Assembly: GCF_037176765.1 (NCBI RefSeq)
Contig: NC_090027.1
Location: 30,756,349-30,820,348, forward strand
Length of the DNA: 64,000 bases
Origin: Anolis sagrei
Taxonomy: Eukaryota > Chordata > Lepidosauria > Squamata > Anolidae
Direction of reading: 5' to 3'
A program made the translations under genes and the position numbers. Below are positions 44,424 through 55,454 of the stretch, piece by piece (the stretch's first letter is position 1; each line of letters opens with the position of its first letter). Below the pieces are notes generated by a model. That model was not told where the DNA came from, made no database searches, and saw nothing but the letters and a program-made list of their open reading frames with translations.

Positions 44424-45315
44424 ACTTCTGGCAACAGCCAAAGGATGATGATGATGATTATTATTATTATTATTATTATGTGAAATTCAGAAGGCAGAGA
44501 GCAGAGAGAGAAATATAAACAGAGAGACTTGCTTGCAAAGGAATGAAAGTATAGGTAGGTAGGTAGGTCACTATGTAGATTTCTGAGAATGAGGCTTTTC
44601 TGTTTGTTTGCTGGGGTTGTTGTTATTATTATTATCATCATCATTATCATCATCATCATCATCATCATCATCATCTTTTTAAAAATCTTTTCTGAAGGAG
44701 AGGAAGGGAGATGATGGGTTCTGGAAAGGTTTGTCCACGGATTGAAGCCCAAAACTAAGTTTTGTAGTCCCTCTTACTACTGGCAAGTGGCAAAAGCCAA
44801 AGGATGACTACTAATACTTATTAACAATGACGACTAAAGCTTTGGAAACGGACTATGATAAGCAGAATGAATTTATTAGTTACGGACTTGGCAAAACGAT
44901 GGCCACCAGGCTGGCTTTTTATTGTATTTTATTGTATTAATGTAATGTTGTAATTGTTATAATTACTGTTATTATGTATTTTATTGTGTGAATTTTAAGC
45001 ATTAACGTATGCCGGTTGGAAGCTGCTCTAAGTCTCCCTTAGGGGGTTGAGAAGGGCGGGGTAGAAGTACCCGAAATAAATAAATAAATAAATAAATATT
45101 TTTATTATTACTTAAAATTCAGAAGACAAAGAGCACCGAAAGAAATATAAACAGAAAATTTATTTGCAAAGGAATGAAATTATAGGTAGGTTGATAGGTA
45201 ACTAGACAGTAGTTTTCTGAGATTGAGACTTTTCTGTTTGTTTGCTGGGATTACTATTATTAATAGTAATAATTATTATCTTTTAAAATTATTTTCTGAA
45301 GGAGAGGAGGGGAGG
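44424..45315 (+). repeat. 352-bp tandem duplication, second copy split by L2 tail
   Basis: Copy 1 (44424-44712) and copy 2 (44776-44825 plus 45100-45315) share GCCAAAGGATGA, AATTCAGAAG, AGAAATATAAACAGA, TTGCAAAGGAATGAAA, TTTTCTGTTTGTTTGCTGGG and TTTTCTGAAGGAGAGGA. Trinucleotide tracts have expanded inside each copy (ATT about 44458-44479; ATC/CAT about 44630-44675). Minus-strand poly-Met/Ile frames are artefacts of these. Confidence 0.8.
44826..45100 (+). mobile_element. L2 3' UTR insertion
   Basis: GGTTGGAAGCTGCTCTAAGT, CTCCCTTAGGGGGTTGAGAA, GGGCGGGGTAGAAGTA, then AAATAAATAAATAAATAAAT. It interrupts the second copy of the local duplication, so it came later. Confidence 0.75.
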
Positions 45316-46681
45316 AGAAAAAGAAACTAAAGGATGACTCAAGGCTCTCAAAGCCACCCAAATATTTTTTTAAAGAAAAGCACACCAAGAGCAAAGAAAT
45401 GCTCTTTCTTTCTCCCAAGTGCCCAAACGTGTGCACACACCCCACTCACCCGCCCCGCACTTTCCCAACCCCCAGTCCCATTAAATATAAAGAATCAAAA
45501 ATTTTAAGGAAAATAAAGGAAAATCGAAAAGATTCAATGCTAGAGAGGCCAAGCCAAAAAAAAAATAAAGCTGAGAGTAAGTGGCAAGGCAATCAGACTG
45601 AAGCACCTCTCTAGAGCCAGGATGCAACTGAAAGCAATGGAGGAACTCGCTCCATTAAATAGACACAGCTTGCTTAACAGGCAACATGGCATTCTTCTAT
45701 CCTGATTGGCTCAACAGGCAGAGTTCATGGGGAAACTCCATGAGAGTACACAGCAGCCTCTTTGAGTGTTGTGTGATGCATAATAGGTGAGGAGGAGCCG
45801 TGACCGGCTTCCACGTAGCCCGTTTCAGCCAAAAAATCATGGTGACTGAGCCCTTATTTTTATGGCCTGCCAAACCGTAAGCTGGATTGGCCAAAAGAAA
45901 ACTGATCAAACCAAATCCATGCACAATCCTAATCTGCAGCACTGTAATTGTTCAGGTGAATCCATCCACTAATACAGCAAAGTATATTTTGATATTAGAG
46001 TCACTGAATAATGAAAATATGTACACAAAGCATGATTCTGAATAAAGATAGATTAGAAATCTTCTTCCACGCTTTGCACTTCACAGACAGGTCATACAGA
46101 GAATGTTAAAAGGGATTTTGGGGGAACGCCAAAGCAAAAAGGGAAGGGTAGGCACACAGCAAACAAAAGCAGAAGCTGTGCAGAGATCTCTAGCACATGT
46201 TAAGCTGCAAGAAATGAGGACGAGGCACATTATTCTGTAATGAAGTTGGCTGGCTACAGGGGAAGTTTTACTGTCAAGGTAGATTCTTTGGAAGCAGGTT
46301 TAGCAGGTTTCCAGGGAATGAAGCAAAGAAGAGGCAAGGGATTTCACAAGGAAGCTGGGAAGAGACCATTTCCATCTATGAAGGACCAATCCCTTGATGT
46401 TAGCTTAGCTGCAAGGGAAAGATACGGAAGGATGGATTGGGGTTCACAATCAGAATCTGGGGAAGCTTTTGCAGGTTTTTACTGACCTTTCCAGGGTGTC
46501 TGGACAGCGGTTGTCTCTGCTATAAAATTAAAGAACAAATTATCAATATGGAAAAAAGAGTGAAATAAAGCCTTCTTCTGCTGGACAGAGTTTTGGTCCC
46601 CTTTGTGCCTCTTTGTTATTATTAGGTGATTCAAAATTTTGATTTCCTGTCATCTTTTAAATATGTTATCTCTTCTAAATA

Positions 46682-46720
<39 letters not shown>

Positions 46721-47238
46721 GAGAATTTGATTTAAACAAATTCAACATTGTTGAAATAAATGTATGGATATACCTAGTGAGAGAACAGAAGGGGCCGAAT
46801 GCAGTCTTCACTGCTCTCCCCACAAAACGTTGCCATTTCCTCTCTCCTAAGTCAGATGAATCCTGTTCGTTTGAAAAGTCCCTGTTTGTGCATATTACTA
46901 GGGATGGGGAAATCAATCAGTTTCACTTTTGACCACATTCAGTGTTTCAAAACTTCAATTTCTTTCCATTTTAAAGAGCCTATTTGGAAACATGAGTGAA
47001 TAATGCAAGAACAAGTGGAAATGAACACATAAGGCACATTTTCGGGTGAGAGGAAGAGGTGGCACTCACATCAACAGTAATATGGTTGAATGCTTGGAAT
47101 AATCAAAAGGTTTGACAAATCAAATCCAAAACTTACTACCAACTTTGATTTGGTCCTATTATTAATATGTGTATGTATATACATATACATATATATGGGT
47201 TGGTGATCAGGGAAAAGGTTTAAATTGTTTGCAATAAC

Positions 47239-47283
<45 letters not shown>

Positions 47284-47804
47284 CGCCTACTTTCTTCTGG
47301 GGAGTGTCCAAACATACACCTTAAAAAGAAGCCCTAGAAAATGGCATGGAAGCTGACATATCATCTTCCTGAAAAACAGTGACATTTTCAAAATTACAGT
47401 GCGAGATATTTTCTTGTTAGTATTTGGACTCTCTGTTCATGAGACTTAAAACATCACAAGTTAAGTACACAACCATTCTGACTCTAATCAAAATTATGAA
47501 ATATGATCTTGGCCAAATTGCCCATCCTGCCTATTATGACAGCATCACCAAGGACTTGGTGTAAACAAAGAGAAACGGACCCTCTTTTCTTTAGAATTTC
47601 AGGAAAATACAGTACTATTGCAATGAAAGTAGTAGCAGAAACAGTTCTAAAGATACAACCACGAGTGCTTTTGTTGTGTGTGAGAGAGAGGAAGTGAAAG
47701 AAAATTAGAGAAAGAGAAAAGAGTTTAGAAGAATGGAGTGAAACAATGTTTTGGGACTAGATCCAGTTCTTAGTCTCAACTAAAGTAGACCTATTGAATC
47801 AATG
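45316..47804. other. No gene seen; two (TTA)n tracts
   Basis: (ATT)n at 46680-46721 and 47241-47282. Frame 46240-46485 (81 codons) has no recognisable domain. The frame at 46650-46916 with an asparagine run is the ATT tract read backwards. Confidence 0.5.
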
Positions 47805-47812
47805 GTATTTGT

Positions 47813-48678
47813 GGGTTGCTAAACACAACCTACAAACTATCTACAGACCCACTAAGAAAAACCAACAAATGCTATGTCCAGCACAGGACAAGAGGGATCC
47901 TCTCACCTCTGCAGGAGTCTACTGTATATCATGCAGCTGTGGACAAGTCTACATAAGGACCACCAAACGGAGCATTGCCCAAACAAGAATCAAGGAACAT
48001 GAAAGGCACTGCAGACTACTTCAACCAGAGAAGTCAGCCATAGCAGAGCACCTGATGAACCAGCCTGGACACAGCATATTATTTGAGAACACAGAAATGC
48101 TGGACCACTCCAACAACTACCATGTCAGACTACACAGAGAAGCCATTGAAATCCACAAGCATGTGGACAATTTCAACAGAAAGGAAGAAACCATGAAAAT
48201 GATCAAAATCTGGCTATCAGTATTTAAAAACTCTAAAATCATAACAGTAAATAAAGAACAACACTCAAAAACAGGGGAATTCCAGATAAGAAACAATCAG
48301 GGCCTGCTAATCACCTCCCAACAAAGGATTCCCCCAGGAAATAAGAAACCAGACCTTGAAACTGTAAGCCATCAAATGCTAATCAAAGTGGTTAATTGAA
48401 ACCTTGAAACTGTAGGCCATCAAATGCTAATCAAGGTGGCTAATTGAAACATTCACACCTAGCTCCAACAGACAAGAGTTATTTCTCCCACCTTGGACAT
48501 TTCACTGATACATAAACCCAATTTTCCTAGTTTCCAACAGACCTCACAACCTTTGAGGATGCCTGCCATAGATGCAGGCAAAACAACAGGAGAGAATGCT
48601 TCTGGAATGTGGCCATAAAGCCTTGAAACTCACAATAACCCAGTGACTCCAGCCATGAAAGCCTTCAACAACATAACA
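47813..48678 (+). mobile_element. Penelope-like element, GIY-YIG domain and 3' end
   Basis: Frame 47794-48399 encodes the C-terminal part of a Penelope-like protein: YRPTKKNQQMLCPAQDKRDP, then a GIY-YIG-type endonuclease with GVYCISCSCGQVYI as the GIY...YIG core, TRIKEHERHCRLLQPEKSA, AEHLMNQPGHSILFENTEML, and a downstream LHREAIEIHKHVDNFNRKEE. The 3' terminus TGACTCCAGCCATGAAAGCC lies at about 48650. GTATTTGT at 47805-47812 and 48679-48686 may be a target duplication. The reverse-transcriptase part is missing. A truncated fossil; its terminus defines the family of the four hairpin insertions. Confidence 0.8.
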
Positions 48679-48689
48679 GTATTTGTTAT

Positions 48690-49544
48690 TTCAACACTTA
48701 TACAAATCTTATTGATGTGGAGGCTGCCCTGTAATACAGATGAACAACGGGATCTATCAGTGTGTGTATATGTGCAAGTATGTGTATGTTTCTTTCAGCT
48801 GCAAAGCTTCCCCTCCCCATAACTCCCCATAAGCCTTGAGGGAGGAACACTTGCCTTTGATAACTACTAATTGTCCTTCTGTGATGTTAAGAGTTTACCA
48901 CACTTCTATGTTTGCTAATAAATTGGCTCGACAATCATTGTGAAGCTTGCAGACCGTAATCAGGAAACAATTTTTCTTGAGTGCCAATGCCTTCATTAAA
49001 ATGGTTTTAATGTTGGGGAGATGAAAGATGAGCGGTCTCCATAGGGAATAAGAAAGACAGATCAACAGCCGGCGAGACTGCTCTGGATGTTCAGAAGGAA
49101 GAGATACAGAAGCCCAAAGTCAAACTTCTGCTGAGATTCTTCATCTCTTGCATGCAACGTTGGTGTGCACTAATGACTTCACACATTTTCTGCAGTGTTA
49201 TTGCTCTCTTTATTTATTGTATTTGCTGCTCTGCCCCAGGCAGAGTTCTCTTGGGCCTAGTAAACTGCAGTAGATCTGCAAGTCTTTCTTTCTCTCAGTT
49301 CTTTAATGGCAAAATATAGCAAAATAGCTCTCACTCAGTCACTAGATTGAAATGATGAATAGTCCAGTCAAGGAAAGGAAGAAGGTGACCAGGAGTCAAT
49401 TTATGTATGAAACATTTGCCAATTCAGCTCTGATAATGAAATCTCAGCTCAGAGGAACCTTGTATCTTACTGGTTTTAGACAGGCTGTGAGCCTCTCTTT
49501 TTCACCTGACTCTGGTTGGTTTTTTTTTTGTTGTTGTTTTATGT
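48690..49544. other. No gene seen; 48890-49090 possibly conserved
   Basis: No repeat words. 48890-49090 (TTTGCTAATAAATTGGCTCG, GACCGTAATCAGGAAACAAT, CTTCATTAAAATGGTTTTAA) has balanced composition and ATTA-type words; conservation is only a guess. Confidence 0.35.
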
Positions 49545-49801
49545 GTTTTTTGTCGTGTCAGGAGCGACCTGAGAAACTGCAAGTCGCTTCTGGTGTGAGA
49601 GAATTGGCTGTCTGCATGGACGTTGCCCAGAGGACGCCCAGATGATTTGATATTTTGTCATCCTTGTGAGAGGCTTCTCACATGTCCCTGCATGAGGAGC
49701 TGGAGCTGATAGAGGGAGCTCATCCGCCTCTCCCCGGATTCGAACCTGCGACCTGTTGGTTTTCAGTTCTGCCGGCACAGGGGTTTAACCCACTGTGCCA
49801 C
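49545..49801 (-). mobile_element. tRNA-derived SINE (family B)
   Basis: Reverse complement has the A-box region GTGGCACAGTGGGTTAAACC, B-box GGTCGCAGGTTCGAATCC, GAGAGGCGGATGAGCTCCCT, and ends CTCAGGTCGCTCCTGACACG. It is a full-length copy of about 257 bp and one of the best preserved here. Confidence 0.82.
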
Positions 49802-49822
49802 TGGTTAGTGGAATCTTGATAT

Positions 49823-50030
49823 GGTCCCTGGTGGTGCAATGGGTTACACCCAAAAGGTCGGCAGTACAAATCCAGGGAGTGGGGTGAGCTCCCATCTGTC
49901 AGCTCCTGCTTCTCATGCAGGGACATGAGAGAAATCTCCCACAGGATGGTAAAACATCCTTGGGGATGACCAATTCTCTCACACCAGAAGCAACTTGCAG
50001 TTTCTCAAGTCGCCCCTAACACAAAAAAAG
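49823..50030 (+). mobile_element. tRNA-derived SINE (family B), opposite orientation
   Basis: TGGTCCCTGGTGGTGCAATG, AAAGGTCGGCAGTACAAATC, TCTCTCACACCAGAAGCAAC, TCTCAAGTCGCCCCTAACAC, AAAAAAA. It lies 20 bp from the minus-strand copy, forming an inverted SINE pair able to fold if transcribed. Confidence 0.8.
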
Positions 50031-50054
50031 CCTTCAAATTTGTACATTTAACTT

Positions 50055-50200
50055 ATGTTTAAGATTGTCTGGGGAGGCCCTGCTCTCGGTCCCACCTTTG
50101 TGACAAGTACGTCTGGTGGGGACGAGAGACAAGGCCTTCTCAGTGGTGGCCCCTCAGCTATGGAACGCCCTCCCCAAGGATATCAGAACAGCTTCTTCCT
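50055..50200 (+). mobile_element. L2 internal fragment
   Basis: TCTGGGGAGGCCCTGCTCTC, GGTGGGGACGAGAGACAAGG, CTTCTCAGTGGTGGCCCCTC, GGAACGCCCTCCCCAAGG encode SGEALLSVPP...GTRDKAFSVVAPQLWNALPK, the near-terminal L2 ORF2 block. No 3' tail follows. Confidence 0.7.
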
Positions 50201-50589
50201 AATTAACATTTCAAATAATGCATATTGTTATAACATTTACCACTCTTCTCAGTTGAGTTCTTAAAGAAGCACCTTGAGTCACAAGGTAAAAGACTAGGAA
50301 CTTGCAAAGCCAGGACACATCAGTGTTGGCCCTTCTGAAAGAGTCTCAAGCTGAGGAACATCATCATATCCATGTGATGGGCAGCAGGGGAAACCATTGT
50401 CTTGTGCCCCGCCTGCATAGCCCACAATACCACGTTCCCCATCACACGGGGAAAAGTTGTCACTACCTGACTTCCCCCATGCTGTCCCTGGCTTACCTAA
50501 TGAGAACTTAGGCATCCACCTGTATTTTCAGGGCTTTGTCCTAGGATGCTTCCAGGAGGGAGCCAGGTAGGAGCCTCACTGCAAGTAGC

Positions 50590-51115
50590 CCTACGTCATG
50601 TATCTGTCCGAACGGATCTCCCTCTATGTCCCACCTCGAAGTTTAAGATCGTCTGGGGAGGCCCTGCTCTCGACCCTGCCACTCTCACAAGTGAGGTTGG
50701 CGGGGACAAGGAGCAGGGCCTTCTCAGTGGTGGCCCCTCACCTGTGGAACTCACTCCCCGGGGAGATTAGATCGGCACCCTCCCTCTTATCATTCAGGAA
50801 AAAACTGAAGACCTGGATGTGGGACCAAGCCTTCGGGCATTCTGGCAGCTAAAGGAAAAAACCTGACGAGGAGCAGGAATTGATGAAACGGAATGGACAC
50901 TCGGACACTCGGAACTCTAGACACTGAGCATGAGATTGTTTATGTTTTAATATTGTATTGATGTTTTAACCTGTTAATTTGCTTAAATTGTTTTCTATGT
51001 TTTGTATAATGTGATATAGGCATCGAATTGTGCCTTCGCTTGTAAGCCGCCCTGAGTCCCCCCTCGGGGGTGAGAAGGGCGGGGTAGAAGTAATTGAAAT
51101 AAATAAATAATAAAT
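50590..51115 (+). mobile_element. L2 LINE 3' end with (AATA)n tail
   Basis: Frame 50598-50852 encodes YLSERISLYVPPRSLRSSGE, GTRSRAFSVVAPHLWNSLPG, FRKKLKTWMWDQAFG, without internal stops. The 3' UTR has GTAAGCCGCCCTGAGTCCCC, TCGGGGGTGAGAAGGGCGGG, TAGAAGTAATTGAAATAAAT. With the 1-930 copy it is among the youngest L2 pieces here. Confidence 0.85.
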
Positions 51116-52106
51116 GTGTTAGACTCTGACTGGCTCAGTCCTGGAACCATTCTAGGATGGAGCTCGAGCCTCATGTGATGGGGTCCTAAGTAGCTATTGT
51201 GGAGATGTAAGTCTCTATTATTACACATTAAAAACATCAACAGTGAACAAATATCTAGCCTTCAGTGCTAGCAAAATGTTTCCTCTGTGTGTGTGTGTAT
51301 GTGTGAAATATTCCACAGCAACATATGTCTTCTTTGGCTGGCATGCTTGTTAAGATCAACAAAGGATGTCATGCTCTAAATCCTGTTTATGAAAGAATTT
51401 AGATCAGATGTAGGGATGAGCCACTTCTAATATTAATAGTATATACTTAATACTTACAGGCTAGCATCTTGTTAGTTATATACACATTTGTAAGTTTCCC
51501 TTATGTTTGTGTGCATTCTTTCTTGAGCATTACAGACATTATCATTCCTTTCCTATTTCTTCAGGATCCAAACTCCACAACTTGACAGCCTCTAAAGCAC
51601 CCTCCCAACAGCTGTTTCATGCCTCAAAGGAAATAGCCAGGATTCATGAAGATTCTTCAATAACCAGATGCAAAATAACTGCAACAGCACTTGAATGCTC
51701 TGTTCTTTGTGCCAAGAACAACATTTTTGCAGAGAAATCAATACATTACGTGCAAAACACTTTCTTTTCTGCTGCAAAAAAAGTTTTTCACAAGCACAAC
51801 CATTTTTGCTGAAAGAAAATTGTTGGAGGGGAAAAAAATCCCAGAGTGCAAAAAATGTTGGAAATGCACAATAATGAAACTCATTCCTATATACAAGAAT
51901 ATAATAAATAAGATTAAAATTCCTCCTTGTTTCTAGTAACTGATGAAACAAAAATATATGCACCCTCATTAAATCGGCCTGAGGAAAGAAACCTTAAGGA
52001 GATGACTTGAAGAAGGTTTAAACAGTTTACTTCTGCAGACCATCTTCTGGATCTTTATCACTATATGAAAAGATACAAAGGTTGAAAACTATACTTCTCA
52101 AACTAT
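51116..52106. other. No gene seen
   Basis: Short TG tract at 51286-51304. Three overlapping small frames (51507-51969) on both strands show no domain. Confidence 0.5.
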
Positions 52107-52107
52107 A

Positions 52108-52432
52108 GTAAAGGTTTCCCCCTGACATTAAGTCCAGTCGTGTCTGACTCTGGGGTGTGGTGCTCATCTCCATTTCTAAGCCAAAGAGCCGGCATTGTCC
52201 AAAGACACCTCCAAGGTCATGTGGCTGGCATGACTGCATGGAGTGCCATTACCTTCCCACCGGAGTGGTACCTATTAATCTACTCACATTTACCTGTTTT
52301 TGAACTGCTAGGTTGGCAGAAGCTGGGGCTGACAGCAGAAGCTCATGCTGCTCCCCGGATTTAAACCTGCAACCTTTCAGTCAACAAGCTCAGCACCGCA
52401 GTGCTTTAACCCACTGTGCCACCGGGGGCTCC
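52108..52432 (-). mobile_element. tRNA-derived SINE (family C)
   Basis: Reverse complement begins GGAGCCCCCGGTGGCACAGT, GGGTTAAAGCACTGCGGTGC, B box GGTTGCAGGTTTAAATCC, then ACCTAGCAGTTCAAAAACAG, GGTAATGGCACTCCATGCAG, ACCTTGGAGGTGTCTTTGGA, AGTCAGACACGACTGG, GGGGGAAACCTTTACT. Short duplications AACTATA at 52101-52107 and 52433-52439. About 325 bp. Confidence 0.82.
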
Positions 52433-52470
52433 AACTATAAACTCAAACTATACTTCCCATAAATAAAATA

Positions 52471-52819
52471 GGCAACAGTATGATAGCTGGGACCCTACGC
52501 TGGTTGCGCGACATGAGTCTGAATTAATGAGGGGAACACGTATGCGAGACAGTGCAGCAAGTGAGAGACGCAGCTGCATCAGAGTCATGGCAATATTGTT
52601 CGCCAGAAAGGGGGAGAGAGAACATTTCTATCCTGTTTACCATCTTTGTAAGCCATTATTTATCATTTAACATTAAATAAGTTTTACATTACTTCACCCT
52701 TATCCTCTCCTACATGAATTAAATTACTTCACTGCTATCCTGTCGCAGTTGTGTCTCTCACACTTCATTCTTCCCTTCATTGATTCTGAGCCACGTTGTG
52801 CAACTATCATACTTTTGCC
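52471..52819. mobile_element. Candidate DNA transposon (family X)
   Basis: GGCAACAGTATGATAGCTGG at the left and, on the minus strand, GGCAAAAGTATGATAGTTGC at the right form an imperfect terminal inverted repeat. Flanks ATAAAATA (52463-52470) and ATAAAATG (52820-52827) agree at 7 of 8 bases. 349 bp, non-coding. Fragments of the left end recur at 28366 and 31140. The family is not known to me. Confidence 0.55.
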
Positions 52820-52827
52820 ATAAAATG

Positions 52828-54539
52828 ATATTATTAAGGATGTCCCCCAAAACAACTTTAATGGCTATACCCAATATAAATTGCACACACCCATCCACTA
52901 CCGACACACCACTAAGATATTATCAGAAAGAATCCTGGTTAATACCAACTATTATAAACCAATGTTCTGGCGTATTATACTGGAAAATAGGCTGCAACAC
53001 AAAGTTAGAGTGACAGAAAGGACCGAGTCCATGATAATCATAATTTCCTTCTGCTCCTAACTAGTATACCAACCACCCCTGCTACAGGTTTGCTATACAT
53101 CACATATAGCACATATAGTCTTGTAATTCAACATAATTTCCAAGTTAGTCCTAATCATGCATTCCTTCAGAAAAGGTTAAAAGCAACACATTAAGAAGGG
53201 AGCACATTAACTCATTGTATCCATCTTTATGTTCTCTGTGAGTACTGAGTTACACTCTGAACAGAATAGCATTATCTATACGTGCAGCCTACATGATCAG
53301 GAACTATGATTTTTCACTCTCGAGTGGAAAAGGTGAAGAATACACATTTGTTCCTCTTTGACTCTTTGGGGTGAATGTCTAAACAGATTTTTCTCTCCCC
53401 ATTGCTATGTTTATAGCATTCAAAGAGCTTCTGCTTTGGATATTCCATTACCGGGGTGAATTCCAAAGAGTATTGCTTTTGTTTCTTCTCTAGCAACTTA
53501 CCTCCCTTCCCATCTCCCCACTCTCCTGACCAACCCCTTAGCACAAAAAAGACTTCAAAAATTGCTACAGCTGGTATATAAGCTGGTGGTACTTACATGG
53601 CAGAATGTAGGGAGGCATGAGGAGGAGACACACGGGGAAGCCATGCAGGAGGAAAAACAGAAAGAAAGAAAAAAGAAAAAAAAGAAAAAGAAAGAACAGA
53701 TGAGTTAATAAATCAGTTCCATTTTTTGGTTAAGTGAGGCAGCTGCATTTCAGTGTTGATTCTGGAAAGGGAATGCAGATTGACAGGGAGACAAACCACA
53801 TACATTTCCTGCAGTCAGGGATGAAATCGGATGGAGGGCTGTGGAGCAAGGCTATGTTAAGGTCCATTCCTACAGGCAAGTTTCCTCAATGAAGATGGAA
53901 GGTTGGATCGCTGGTTGAGATTGCTAAAACTCTTCCTCACCTGCATCCCATTAGCTTTTTTTTTTTAAATGGATCTGTTTAAACACCTGGTCTTGGTGCA
54001 TGCTTCTTCACAAAAACCATTCATCTCCATTTGCCAATGATGCAACTTGGGGCCGCTTCCTGCCAGTTCCACATCTCCTTCTACTGACAACTATCCTTTG
54101 TTCACTATGCCACCAATTCCTCTAGATCCTTTTTATGTGTTTTGTAATGGCTCCAAACGGAATTTGAGTTTGCCTCCAGAATAATGATGAAGCGGTACCT
54201 CTGATCTTTTGGTCTGCCTGGTAGGTGCAAGACTGGCAATATCAGCATTCACAACACAGTTTAAACAGTGAAGAGCTACAAAGAGATTAATTCCACAAAG
54301 AAGAGAAGCAACTCTTCTTCTGATTGAGCATTGATCAACACTGTCAACCTCCAGCCAATATAGCTTGAGAAAGCCACTTGCTTGGACAACTGGCTGGTTG
54401 GGGGATTTGGGGGATTGTGGTCAACAAAATTAGCTTTCCTAAGCTTTGACATTAACTTTGACCCCGGAATGAGATCAAAAACCCCATGTACAGAGGGAAA
54501 AGAAGAAGAAAAGGAGAAGACTGGAAATTTCAGATTGTT
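52828..54539. other. No gene seen; (A,G)-rich tract
   Basis: A polypurine AAAG-type tract lies at 53652-53700. No recognisable repeat or exon elsewhere; the frame 53314-53544 has no domain. Confidence 0.5.
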
Positions 54540-54823
54540 TCAACAATTATAAGTCTATGTGGTTGTTCCAGTGTGTCTTTCCAGAATAAGGAAACTTATT
54601 CTCCAAACACCCCACCTTGTCATGCCCAGCACTTTTTAATTTTATTGTTACAATTGGCCCAGCCATTGTTTTAAATTGCGTCATTGGGTGTTGTTAATTG
54701 TTATTGCTTTTTTTGAGTTATTGTGTTGTTGTTGCTGCTGCTGTTTTATTGTTGTATTTGGGCTCGGCCTCTTGTAAGCTGCACTGAGTCCTTCGGGAGA
54801 TGGTAGCGGGGTACAAATAAAGG

Positions 54824-54868
<45 letters not shown>

Positions 54869-54870
54869 TA
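54540..54870 (+). mobile_element. L2 LINE 3' UTR with (ATT)n tail
   Basis: TATGTGGTTGTTCCAGTGTG, TCTTTCCAGAATAAGG then CTTGTAAGCTGCACTGAGTC, CTTCGGGAGATGGTAGCGGG, GTACAAATAAAGGATTATTA and about 14 ATT units. Nearly the same subfamily as 2840-3440. Confidence 0.8.
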
Positions 54871-54911
54871 AGCACATCTACTCTACAAATATATTGTTTT
54901 GTTTTGAAACT

Positions 54912-55062
54912 GGGGCCCCTTCCACATAGCTGAATAAAATCCCACATTTTCTGCTTTGAAGTGGAATATATGGCAGTGCGAACTCAGACAACCCAGTTCA
55001 AAGCAGATATCGTGGGATTATCTGCCTTGATATCCTGGGTTATATGGCTGTGTGGAAGGACC
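54912..55062. mobile_element. Foldback MITE, about 150 bp
   Basis: GGGGCCCCTTCCACATAGCT pairs with GGCTGTGTGGAAGGACC; inner arms AAAGCAGATATCGTGGGATT and AATCCCACATTTTCTGCTTT also pair. Related in its ends to 24942-25016. Confidence 0.75.
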
Positions 55063-55122
55063 ATGGGTATACTAGTAATTGTAGCTTTATGGAATTACAA
55101 AAACGGTGGCCTTTACTGATCT

Positions 55123-55444
55123 GGTGGTGCAGCAGGTTAAACCACTGAGCTGCTGAACTTGCTGACCAAAAGGTTGCCAGTTCAAATCCAGGGAGCAAGG
55201 CAAGCTCCCACTGTTAGGCCCAGCTTCTGCCACCCTAGCAGTTAAAAAACATGCATGTGTAAGTAGATCAATAGGTACCGCTTCTGTGGGGAGGTAATGA
55301 TGTTGCATGCAGTCATGCTGGCCCCATGACCTTGGAGGTGTCTACAGACAATGCCGGCTCTTCAGATTAGAAATGGAGATGAGCACCACCCCCCAGAGTT
55401 GGACACGACTAGACTAAACGTCGGGGGAAACATTTCCCTTTACC
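55123..55444 (+). mobile_element. tRNA-derived SINE (family C) with 10-bp duplication
   Basis: GGTGGTGCAGCAGGTTAAAC (A box region), AAAGGTTGCCAGTTCAAATC (B box), TAGATCAATAGGTACCGCTT, GCATGCAGTCATGCTGGCCC, ATGACCTTGGAGGTGTCTAC, AGTTGGACACGACTAGACTA, ending TTTCCCTTTACC. TTACTGATCT at 55113-55122 recurs at 55445-55454. Confidence 0.85.
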
Positions 55445-55454
55445 TTACTGATCT

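Noticed and set aside
46240-46485. 81-codon frame as a gene
   Set aside because: No domain, no family resemblance and no splice or promoter context that can be supported.
46650-46916. Frame with an asparagine run
   Set aside because: It is an (ATT)n microsatellite read backwards.
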